A stretch of DNA of 64,000 nt from Sediminibacterium sp. (GTDB taxonomy: Bacteria > Bacteroidota > Bacteroidia > B-17B0 > Aurantibacillaceae): positions 272,831 to 336,830 of the forward strand of contig JASGCO010000001.1 of assembly GCA_030054095.1 (NCBI GenBank), in the 5' to 3' direction. The position numbers and the translations under genes were made by a program. Within the stretch, counting starts at the first letter, position 1. The number at the start of each line of letters is the position of its first letter. This document shows positions 6,796 to 14,704 of the stretch, one piece after another. The notes below the pieces were generated by a model. That model searched no databases, had not been told where the DNA came from, and was given only the letters and a program-made list of their open reading frames with translations.

Positions 6796-8824
6796 CGTAT
6801 ATTCAGATATTATACAAAAACGTAACTACTTACAGGATGTTGCAAAAACACTGAAACAGGAATTCATTGGATTGGATGAGATTATTGAAGAAATTACTGC
6901 GCTCCTCTCCTCCTGGTACCTGTTTCCGCAGGCGCAACTAAGGCCCCTTATTATCAATATGTGGGGCATGACCGGATCCGGAAAAACCGCTCTTGTTCAA
7001 CGCTTAGTAGAGTTGCTCGACTATAAAAAACTCTACGCACAAATGGACATGGGCGAATTTGAATCGGATTCGGCTTCATGGATGAAAGCCATGTTCACCG
7101 ATGAACTTGAATTTTTCCACGAAAAGCCAAACATCATTTGCTTTGATGAATTTCAATTTGCCCGTACCTTAAATAAGGAAGGTGCCGAAATTGGCAAAGA
7201 TAAACTCAGGGTAATATGGGACATGATTGACAGCGGGAAAATAGGTTACATTTCCAGCAACGGCACCTATTACCTGAAACGCGCTGATATGGCCCTTATG
7301 AACATTTTCAGGTGTCTGGAACGCGGCGTTGAAATAAGCGGCGGCAATGTTACCAAAGGAGAAGATAGTTTCCTGGAAATTTTCAAAAATTTCTTTTTCG
7401 AAAGCGAAGAACGTAACGGTGAAGTGATTGGTTTAAATTACTTCAACTCACGTGATTTCCTCGATGGCTTATATTACCTGTATGTAGATGACAACATTAC
7501 ACGCGAAGTTATTCGTGATCAGGTAAAAAACACAGACTTAGAGGGCATCGTTGGCATTATTGAACGTGGCATACGAACCCGTACCGCTCTCAAAATACTG
7601 GATCTCTCCAAATCGGTTATTTTCATTTTAGGAAACCTGGATGAGGCATACCACATGAGTCATTCCGTAAATCCTGATATCCACGCGGATGAATTACATG
7701 CCGCTACGCTGAAAATCAATATCACCCATATAAAATCTGCGTTGGGAAAACGTTTCCGTCCTGAACAAATCGCGCGACTGGGAAATAATCATATTATTTA
7801 CCGCTCCTTTAAATCGGTGCACTTCAGGGAACTCATCTATCGCGAATTACAACGTGTGGGACGCTACATGGAAACTCAGTTTGGGTTTAGTCTTCACTTT
7901 CATGCACCGGTTTACGATATGTTGTACAAAGAAGGCGTGTTTCCTGCCCAAGGCACCCGTCCGGTTTTAACCACTATCAAAAACTATATTGAGGCATGGA
8001 CAGGAAAACTGGTGGTCACCGTTCTGGAATCCGGGTTACCCATTACCCGTGTGGAATGGAGTTGTATGAACGATTGTTACTACTTTTCGTTACTGGATGC
8101 AAACGGTGCCATACTTAAAACCTTTGAAGAAAAAGTGTATTTTAAATTAGGGGACCTTCGTAAAAAAGCAAATCCGAATGTACAAGCACATACGGCTGTT
8201 CATGAAGCTGGTCATGCCGTGTTGGCTGTTCTTACGTTACGGATTATCCCTTCGCTGGTTGTATCAAAATCTATGGAAAGTGAGTCCGACGGGTTTTGTA
8301 TGGTAAACATGCCGGAAGGAATTTTAACCCGCGATGTATTGAAAAAAGACATTATGATCAGTTTAGGCGGTTATCTGGCTGAAAAAATGATATTCGGCGA
8401 ACAAAATACCTCATCGGGAGTGGAGCAGGACATTGAACGTGCCAGTGAAATGGCGAACCTCGCTATAAAAAAATTCGCGATGGGATCAGACCCGGTATCT
8501 ATTGCTGTATATGCGCAAGGGAATAATGAGTTCTTTTATACGGAAGATAAATACAAACAGGAAGCCATGAACCTGATACGTGAGTGCGAAGACGAAGCGG
8601 AAAAGTTACTTTTGCAGCACAAGCGTCTATTACTGGCAGTAGCTGAGTTCCTCAGCCGGAACTATAAACTGGAAGAAAACAGACTGGAAGAACTGGTTAT
8701 CCGGTATTGTGACGAAGAGTGGATCAGAACAGAAGGGTTTAAACGCAAAGAGAACTACTTTTCCTTTCAGGAAGAACTCAGGAAACAATTTATTGCCAGT
8801 AACTGTCTTGAACGGGTAGCCTGA
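6782..8824 (+). CDS. Clp-like AAA+ ATPase fused to FtsH-type M41 metalloprotease, soluble
   Basis: The 680-residue protein has Walker A GMTGSGKT at residues 62-69, Walker B IICFDE ending at D122-E123, and a later FRPEQIARLGN segment like the arginine-finger region of Clp/Hsp100 ATPases. The C-terminal part is an M41 peptidase: HEAGH at 474-478 supplies two zinc ligands and catalytic Glu475, and D550 in SSGVEQDIERASEMAN fits the third ligand, with spacing close to FtsH. No membrane segment is visible, unlike FtsH, and the ATPase resembles Clp rather than FtsH. It overlaps prfH by 14 bases. An ATP-driven protease acting on damaged ribosomes, stalled products or a toxin is a reasonable inference; the substrate is unknown. 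Confidence 0.85.
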   Translation: METTNVYSDIIQKRNYLQDVAKTLKQEFIGLDEIIEEITALLSSWYLFPQAQLRPLIINMWGMTGSGKTALVQRLVELLDYKKLYAQMDMGEFESDSASWMKAMFTDELEFFHEKPNIICFDEFQFARTLNKEGAEIGKDKLRVIWDMIDSGKIGYISSNGTYYLKRADMALMNIFRCLERGVEISGGNVTKGEDSFLEIFKNFFFESEERNGEVIGLNYFNSRDFLDGLYYLYVDDNITREVIRDQVKNTDLEGIVGIIERGIRTRTALKILDLSKSVIFILGNLDEAYHMSHSVNPDIHADELHAATLKINITHIKSALGKRFRPEQIARLGNNHIIYRSFKSVHFRELIYRELQRVGRYMETQFGFSLHFHAPVYDMLYKEGVFPAQGTRPVLTTIKNYIEAWTGKLVVTVLESGLPITRVEWSCMNDCYYFSLLDANGAILKTFEEKVYFKLGDLRKKANPNVQAHTAVHEAGHAVLAVLTLRIIPSLVVSKSMESESDGFCMVNMPEGILTRDVLKKDIMISLGGYLAEKMIFGEQNTSSGVEQDIERASEMANLAIKKFAMGSDPVSIAVYAQGNNEFFYTEDKYKQEAMNLIRECEDEAEKLLLQHKRLLLAVAEFLSRNYKLEENRLEELVIRYCDEEWIRTEGFKRKENYFSFQEELRKQFIASNCLERVA

Positions 8825-8833
8825 CTCCAAGTA

Positions 8834-9241
8834 TTATTCTTTTTCCTTCTGGCTACTTAGTAACCATTCAGTGGCTAAATCTTCCCGGTCAAATACTTTC
8901 GACAAAATAACGGGTTTCTTGAGTTTAAAATAAAAATTAGCCGCTAGTTTAAGCGCGGGTGAGTTAAGGACAAATGCCTCTCTGATTACCTTTTCCGCCC
9001 GTGCTTTATCCGCATAAAAATCATAAGCGAAGGCGGTTGGACTGACTTTATCATCCATATTGGTTAACAGAAAGTAAGGATTGCCATTCGTTAAGGTATC
9101 AATGGTATCCTGTATGGTCATCAAAATTTCCTGACCCAATAAAACCTTATCTGTAAAAACAACCTTTACCAAATGATCAACCTGTGTATAGCTGACTATA
9201 CAATACCCCAGATTTACTTCGGCATTTAAGGCATTATCCAT
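8834..9241 (-). CDS. Hypothetical protein, possible STAS/SpoIIAA-like fold
   Basis: The 135-residue protein has no signal peptide or membrane segment. Its pattern of alternating hydrophobic strands and helices (KVVFTDKVLLGQEILMTIQDTIDTL, then PYFLLTNMDD, AEKVIREAFV, and a C-terminal REDLATEWL helix) resembles small STAS/SpoIIAA-like proteins common in Bacteroidota, where the end of the protein often reads as a helix with an invariant Trp-Leu. This is a fold guess, not a function. It is convergent with the AAA/M41 gene, leaving nine bases and no clear terminator between them. Confidence 0.7.
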   Translation of the reverse strand: MDNALNAEVNLGYCIVSYTQVDHLVKVVFTDKVLLGQEILMTIQDTIDTLTNGNPYFLLTNMDDKVSPTAFAYDFYADKARAEKVIREAFVLNSPALKLAANFYFKLKKPVILSKVFDREDLATEWLLSSQKEKE

Positions 9242-9388
9242 GATGAGTCTATTGCCAGATGTGTTTTAACTGTAAATGGACTGTAAGTTTTTAATTACAA
9301 TTTAACACTATGACTATTAGTAAAGATAAACTAAAATACGATTCCTGTTGCTACAAAAAAAGCGGATATATTTAGCTAAATAGCGGAA

Positions 9389-11041
9389 CTACTTCTGAAA
9401 ATAAGGCTGTAAAAGTTCTGCAATGCAGGCGTTAGGGTAATTAAGTTTTAACAACGCACTAAGCGTTGGGGCAATCTGTGTTATGGTCACGTATTCAAAA
9501 CTATTCCCTTTTGAAATTCCTTTTCCAAAAAAGAGCAAGGGAACATGCGTATCATATAAATAAGAACTCCCGTGGGTTGTTCCGGTTTCTACATACTCCA
9601 TCCAGGCAGGCTGCAATACATAGAGTACATCACCGCTTCTCAAATGGTTAAATCCACGTTGCAACAAGGCTTTATCATCTCTTCCACCAAAAGAAGATGT
9701 TTTAAACACTTCCGACGGATACGCTTCTGCCACGCCTTTATAGTTCAGTAAAAAATTACAAAGGTCTTGTTTTATGTTATCCACAGACAATTTCTGACGT
9801 TGTATCTTACCACGGTCTAAAAACACCTGGCTATTACTTACATTCACTACCAGGGCAGAATCACCAAACTGATTGAATGCAAATTGTTTAATCGCTTTGG
9901 TAATCGAATCTTCGTTTATTACACCCGCGGGAATTTTATTATCCAATAAATGATTGGGCACATCCGCTCCACCATGGTCCGCGGTTAAAAACGCCATATA
10001 ATTACCATTCCCCACTTCTTTGTCCAGCTCATTAAAAAGCAGTTCCAGTTCTTTATCCAATCGTAAATAGGTATCTTCTATTTCTACAGAACGGGGGCCA
10101 TAAGAATGACCGATAATATCCGGACTGGAAAAACTAACCGCCAACAAATCGCACTCATCGTCTTTTCCCATCTGTTCCCCTTTAAGACAAGCCACCGCCA
10201 GTTCACGGGTTAATGTATTTCCATAAGGTGTGATGGCAACGGTGCCGTAATTTTTGTTCTTGATTTGCGTTTCGTATGTATAAGGGAAAACAGGTAAATC
10301 CTTTTTTACATGTGCCCGTTCATAACGATTGGTATCGTTTATGGAACTGGTGTACGTTACCAGTGGATAAAGCGTATTCCATCCTCCCGACAAATACGAC
10401 AAAATTAAATTCCGTTCATTAAATGCTTTAAGCCATTGTGGCAGCGCTTTCATATACCAGGATGAGGACACAAAATTTCCAGTTTTATCATCCAGCCAGA
10501 ATGCGCCGTTTGCCGCATGTCCTGCCGGAAAAATAGCGCTGCGGTCTTTAAGCGCCACTCCAAATACCTTTGCTCTGTTGTTAGAAGAAATCTTTAATTC
10601 ATCTCCAATAGTTGTAGCCAATAGATTAGCAGGGGAACGCCGGTGCCGCTCATTGTCAGTTCCTACAGGCGTTACCGCTTTGTCTTCAACGCAGTTCATC
10701 ATTTTGCCTGACGAACGGTTATACCATTCATTAGCAATAATCCCATTACGGGACGGTGTACTTCCTGTATATACGCAGGCGTGTCCCGGTCCTGTATAGG
10801 TTGGCACATAGTTATAATGCGCATTCTTAAAATAATAGCCATTATTTACCAGACGTTTAAATCCACCCTGACCATAACGGTTCCAAAAGCGGTAAATGTA
10901 ATCATCCCGCATCTGATCTATGATAATTCCTACTACTAATTTTGGTTTATCCCCAGTTTCCTTTGCTGTAGCCGGTTTTTGTGCCCATCCAAAAACAACT
11001 TGAATGACTGCCACCAATCCTAAAAAATATCGTTGTAACAT
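9389..11041 (-). CDS. pafA: PafA-type alkaline phosphatase, secreted
   Basis: This is a phosphomonoesterase of the alkaline phosphatase superfamily, exported by an N-terminal signal sequence ending near GWA-QKP. It is 550 residues, like PafA of flavobacteria. Metal and catalytic residues are visible: Asp42 in GIIIDQMR, the nucleophile Thr83 in PTYTGPGHA, SSPDIIGHSYGP, ADHGGADVPNH, and a late TTHGSSY. Such enzymes scavenge phosphate in the periplasm. Its ATG overlaps the stop of the upstream dehydratase gene (TAATG), so it is probably co-transcribed although the functions appear unrelated. Confidence 0.92.
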   Translation of the reverse strand: MLQRYFLGLVAVIQVVFGWAQKPATAKETGDKPKLVVGIIIDQMRDDYIYRFWNRYGQGGFKRLVNNGYYFKNAHYNYVPTYTGPGHACVYTGSTPSRNGIIANEWYNRSSGKMMNCVEDKAVTPVGTDNERHRRSPANLLATTIGDELKISSNNRAKVFGVALKDRSAIFPAGHAANGAFWLDDKTGNFVSSSWYMKALPQWLKAFNERNLILSYLSGGWNTLYPLVTYTSSINDTNRYERAHVKKDLPVFPYTYETQIKNKNYGTVAITPYGNTLTRELAVACLKGEQMGKDDECDLLAVSFSSPDIIGHSYGPRSVEIEDTYLRLDKELELLFNELDKEVGNGNYMAFLTADHGGADVPNHLLDNKIPAGVINEDSITKAIKQFAFNQFGDSALVVNVSNSQVFLDRGKIQRQKLSVDNIKQDLCNFLLNYKGVAEAYPSEVFKTSSFGGRDDKALLQRGFNHLRSGDVLYVLQPAWMEYVETGTTHGSSYLYDTHVPLLFFGKGISKGNSFEYVTITQIAPTLSALLKLNYPNACIAELLQPYFQK

Positions 11042-12927
11042 TATGTATCTAATTTTTCGAAAACGGAATTATTGCTTTTGAATTCTGGCACCAGTTCTTT
11101 CATTTGCTGAACAATGTACTCGTTATTCTGAGTTTTGAAAGAAATGATCAACTGGTCAATGATATGTTTAACCTCTTCAAAATCGTACACCCTTACTTTA
11201 CCGGCAAGAATTTGCGTATGTCTGGTTGCAATCGTATTCTCCGTATCCGCCAGAAGCTCTTCATATAACTTCTCTCCCGGCCGTAAGCCAGTATATACAA
11301 TCTGAATATCTTTCCCTTCTTCCAGCCCACTTAACTTAATCATCTTTCGCGCCAACTCCACAATCTTAACACTTTTGCCCATATCAAACACAAAGATTTC
11401 CCCTCCTTTACCCATTGTAGCAGCTTCTAACACTAATTGGCAAGCTTCCGGAATAGTCATAAAATAACGGGTAATCTCGGGATGTGTAATCGTTACCGGC
11501 CCGCCACTTTCTATTTGCCTCTTAAACCGCGGGATAACAGAACCATTACTTCCCAAAACATTTCCAAAACGGGTGGTAATAAAACGCGTGTTGGTATGAT
11601 GTCCTAAACTCTGAATGTATATTTCAGCGATACGTTTGCTGGCTCCCATTACATTGGTGGGATTTACCGCCTTATCGGTACTTACAAAAACAAATTTATG
11701 AACCCCAAACTCTACGGATAAATCGGCAGCGATGCGGGTACCCAATACGTTGGTAAGGATAGACTCAGAAGGATTGTGCTCCATCAGAGGGACATGCTTA
11801 TAGGCCGCGGCGTGAAATACTATTTGCGGTTTAAATGTGCTAAATACGTTTCGCATACGCTCGCCGTTGCGCACATCCGCTACCACCACCTCATATTTCT
11901 GCTCTTTGTATTTATCGGCAAATTCAAGTTCCATTTCGTGCAAAGGGCTCTCTGCCTGATCAAGTAAATAAATGCATTTTGGTTTATACCGCACACATTG
12001 CCGTGCCAATTCACTTCCTATACTGCCAGCTGCTCCGGTAATCAAAATTACTTTTCCCTTTATTTCCTCTTCCAGCAACTCTGTACTTAAAACAATAGGA
12101 TCGCGCTCCAGCAATTCCTCAATATTAATGCCTTTAATCTGATTAAAACTCAACTCCCCATTAATCCATTTACTTACTGGCGGCACATTAAGCACTTTTA
12201 CATTGTATGAAAGACAAAGATCTGTTATCGCATTTTTTTTAGAAGGTGCTATTTTCTGGATACTTAACACCACAATTTCGACTTGCTTTTCCCTGATCAG
12301 TTCTTCCATTTTTGAAGGCGCATAAATAAATATCCCCTCCAGACTTCGTCCCGATTTTTTTTCATCATCATCAATAAATCCGACTACTTTATATTTGATG
12401 GCCGCGTCCCGGTCAAGGGTCCGTTTGGTAATAATTCCCGCTTCGCCGGCGCCATAAATCAAAACACTGATCTTTTCACGATCGGGGTTTTTGCTTTCAA
12501 AAAATATTGCTTTCACCGCCAGTCGCGAACTTATCATTATAAACAACGTGCAAAGCGCGTCAATGATGATAACAGAATTAGGAATGAAATAAACATCCAA
12601 AATGAATTTATACGCTATCACGTTCAACAGGAAAACTACTACACTTCCCATTAAAACAACCGTAAAAATGCGAACGGCATCGCGCGAACTGGTATAGCGT
12701 ACTACACCCTTGTACGTTTTGGAAATGAAAAAAGACAATAAACGCACGCTTAACACCACCAGATAGCCTAAGGGTAAATTACGCCGATCCACTTCGGGGA
12801 TATCATCAAAATTGAATCGTAATAAAAAGGCCAGTGTTAAGGCAAAAGCACAAATAAATGTATCAATCAGTAAAATAGACCACCTCGGGAGATTGAATTT
12901 CCAAAAGAGATTTAATAAACGATACAT
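11041..12927 (-). CDS. Membrane nucleotide-sugar 4,6-dehydratase, FlaA1/CapD/WbpM family
   Basis: The 628-residue protein begins with about four membrane helices (LIDTFICAFALTLAFLLRF and following). A first Rossmann-like region, VLIYGAGEAG, precedes the catalytic short-chain dehydrogenase domain with VILITGAAGSIGSELARQ. STDKAVNPTNVMGASKR shows the Met-for-Tyr active-site replacement (MGASK) typical of this family. Members remove water from UDP-GlcNAc or similar sugars at the inner membrane to begin rare-sugar synthesis. It lies far from the polysaccharide locus at the right and may serve the same glycan. The exact sugar cannot be read from sequence. Confidence 0.9.
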   Translation of the reverse strand: MYRLLNLFWKFNLPRWSILLIDTFICAFALTLAFLLRFNFDDIPEVDRRNLPLGYLVVLSVRLLSFFISKTYKGVVRYTSSRDAVRIFTVVLMGSVVVFLLNVIAYKFILDVYFIPNSVIIIDALCTLFIMISSRLAVKAIFFESKNPDREKISVLIYGAGEAGIITKRTLDRDAAIKYKVVGFIDDDEKKSGRSLEGIFIYAPSKMEELIREKQVEIVVLSIQKIAPSKKNAITDLCLSYNVKVLNVPPVSKWINGELSFNQIKGINIEELLERDPIVLSTELLEEEIKGKVILITGAAGSIGSELARQCVRYKPKCIYLLDQAESPLHEMELEFADKYKEQKYEVVVADVRNGERMRNVFSTFKPQIVFHAAAYKHVPLMEHNPSESILTNVLGTRIAADLSVEFGVHKFVFVSTDKAVNPTNVMGASKRIAEIYIQSLGHHTNTRFITTRFGNVLGSNGSVIPRFKRQIESGGPVTITHPEITRYFMTIPEACQLVLEAATMGKGGEIFVFDMGKSVKIVELARKMIKLSGLEEGKDIQIVYTGLRPGEKLYEELLADTENTIATRHTQILAGKVRVYDFEEVKHIIDQLIISFKTQNNEYIVQQMKELVPEFKSNNSVFEKLDT

Positions 12928-12940
12928 CTCCTAAATTTAA

Positions 12941-13624
12941 TTATTTTTTCTGAGGTTGAGTGGTTTTTGTGTCCGCCGGCCGTGGTGCCTGAATGGGTGG
13001 CACAACTTTAATAACCGGTTTAAAAGGTTTATCGCTGGCCAGAATTTCACAGGTTGTACATATCTCCCTGAACTTTACACGCATGGCGCAGTCGGTAGGC
13101 TGTATGTAAATTTTTTTCTTCGTAGAGTCCGGCATGGTAAACTCCATATCTGTTGCCAGTGTTTTGGGGCCTTCGAACACAAAAGGATCTTTAAAATACT
13201 CTTCGAGGTGTATATCCTTAATATGTACTTTTTTTCCGAATATCATCGTATATAATTCGAAGATGGCCCGCGATATCTGAAGTGAGATCTGATTTTTGGC
13301 ATTATCGTAGTTAATTTTCACATTTCCCACAACCTGAGTTTTATAATTAAAAGGCCCTACATCTACTATAGCGTCACAGGTAAAATCACTACTATCCGGT
13401 TTAAGGTTAATACGGGGGTTTTTAATTGTCCAATAGTACTTTCCTTTAATTAACATCACCTCATAGTCATTGGCACCCTTTATATCGCCAATGGCTGTAA
13501 ATACTTTATTAATTCCCTCTTCATGAAGCGTTGCGCCAAAATCATTCAACACAGGCGTTGGCGTTTGCGCCGCAATACTTAAAGAAAACCCCGCGGTTAG
13601 TATTGCTGCGAACACTTTCTTCAT
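12941..13624 (-). CDS. Secreted hypothetical protein
   Basis: I start this at an internal ATG that gives a clean signal peptide (MKKVFAAILTAGFSLSIAAQ); an upstream ATG at 13648 would add eight residues before it. The mature part of about 207 residues is rich in beta-type sequence (YYWTIKNPRINL, VVGNVKINYDNAKNQISLQISR) with a Pro/Lys-rich tail. A Cys-rich segment, CTTCEI, lies near the C-terminus. I do not recognise a family. It sits between MltG and the dehydratase, 12 to 36 bp from each, so it is likely in the same transcript. Confidence 0.75.
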   Translation of the reverse strand: MKKVFAAILTAGFSLSIAAQTPTPVLNDFGATLHEEGINKVFTAIGDIKGANDYEVMLIKGKYYWTIKNPRINLKPDSSDFTCDAIVDVGPFNYKTQVVGNVKINYDNAKNQISLQISRAIFELYTMIFGKKVHIKDIHLEEYFKDPFVFEGPKTLATDMEFTMPDSTKKKIYIQPTDCAMRVKFREICTTCEILASDKPFKPVIKVVPPIQAPRPADTKTTQPQKK

Positions 13625-13660
13625 CGTCTGTTTACTAATCAATCTCATTTCTTTTAGTTT

Positions 13661-14704
13661 CTACCGTTTAATTCCTCTTTTATCCATTTCCTTCTGATAC
13701 GCCCGCGCGTACTTCTCGTGTTGTGCATACGTTTCGCTAAAATCACTGTATCCGTTAAGGCTTGGTTTGGCACAAAAGAAAATATAATTATGCCGTGTAT
13801 AATTCAATACCGCGTCAATAGCCTGTACCGATACCAGCGCAATGGGAGAAGGCGGTACCCCTTTATAACGGTAGGTATTGTAAGGCGAATCAATGTCTTT
13901 ATCGGCATTAAGTACCCGTTGTGCATCGTACGTTTTATTGGCATACTTAAGCGTAGGGTCTGCCTGAAGCAACATGTCTTTCTTTAAACGGTTCAGATAC
14001 ACACCTGCTATTTTCTGCTGTTCGCTCGCTATATTGCTTTCTCCCTGCACAATAGAAGCTAATGTGATTAACTGCCCTCTGCTATACTTTAATTTCTTTG
14101 CCAGCACGGATCTACTATCCGTCCACACTTTTTTATAATTACCAGATAAAAAAACTTTAAAATCCTCCTTTGACATCGCCCAACTTACCTCATAAACACC
14201 TGGCACAATAGCTGCAAAAGCGTTATCAGGATCCAGGCCAAATTCACTTTCCAGAAACCCATCGTCGGTAAAAACGCTTTCTATATCTTCTTCATTCAAC
14301 TCCAGTTTATCACTTACATATTCCATAAACTCATCCAAATCGTGTATTTGTGAATTAAACGACAACTTTATTTTCTCCTGTTTATTATATTTAATCAGGT
14401 TGATGATCTGGCGCATTGTCATACCGTTGGTTATCCGGTATTTCCCGGCATGAATATTCTTATCGAGTTCCATTTTTTGTGCCAGCCATTTAAACGACTC
14501 AGGGTTCTCAATAATTCCTTCTTTGTTTATATCCGATAACACATCTTCAAATGTGTCGTCGTGTTCAATATAAATGAACGTGTAGTTTTTATCTTTGAGA
14601 TGAATACTACCCGCAAAATAATGCTTATAAATGTAATACCCTGTTCCCAGTAAGGCTATCAGAACAAGTATCCAAACGATTTTCTTTTTTCCCTTTGATG
14701 CCAT
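13661..14704 (-). CDS. mltG: Endolytic peptidoglycan transglycosylase MltG
   Basis: MltG cleaves newly made glycan strands at the outer face of the inner membrane and is thought to set strand length. The 347-residue protein has one N-terminal membrane helix (IVWILVLIALLGTGYYIY), a LysM-like segment, and the catalytic YceG domain with LASIVQGESNIASEQQKIAGVY, LQADPTLKY, SPYNTYRYKGVPPSPI and FCAKPSLNGYSDFSET. The catalytic segment reads VQGES where many homologues have Glu-x-Glu, so only the second acidic residue is present. It abuts the cytochrome gene with no gap. Confidence 0.93.
   Translation of the reverse strand: MASKGKKKIVWILVLIALLGTGYYIYKHYFAGSIHLKDKNYTFIYIEHDDTFEDVLSDINKEGIIENPESFKWLAQKMELDKNIHAGKYRITNGMTMRQIINLIKYNKQEKIKLSFNSQIHDLDEFMEYVSDKLELNEEDIESVFTDDGFLESEFGLDPDNAFAAIVPGVYEVSWAMSKEDFKVFLSGNYKKVWTDSRSVLAKKLKYSRGQLITLASIVQGESNIASEQQKIAGVYLNRLKKDMLLQADPTLKYANKTYDAQRVLNADKDIDSPYNTYRYKGVPPSPIALVSVQAIDAVLNYTRHNYIFFCAKPSLNGYSDFSETYAQHEKYARAYQKEMDKRGIKR

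Noticed and set aside
6782-8824. Annotation of the AAA/M41 protein as FtsH.
   Set aside because: There is no membrane anchor, the ATPase part does not show FtsH motifs before the peptidase, and the context is the rtcB2-prfH operon.
8825-8833. A terminator between the convergent AAA/M41 gene and the small hypothetical gene.
   Set aside because: Only nine bases separate the genes, and no GC-rich hairpin with a T-run was found there.
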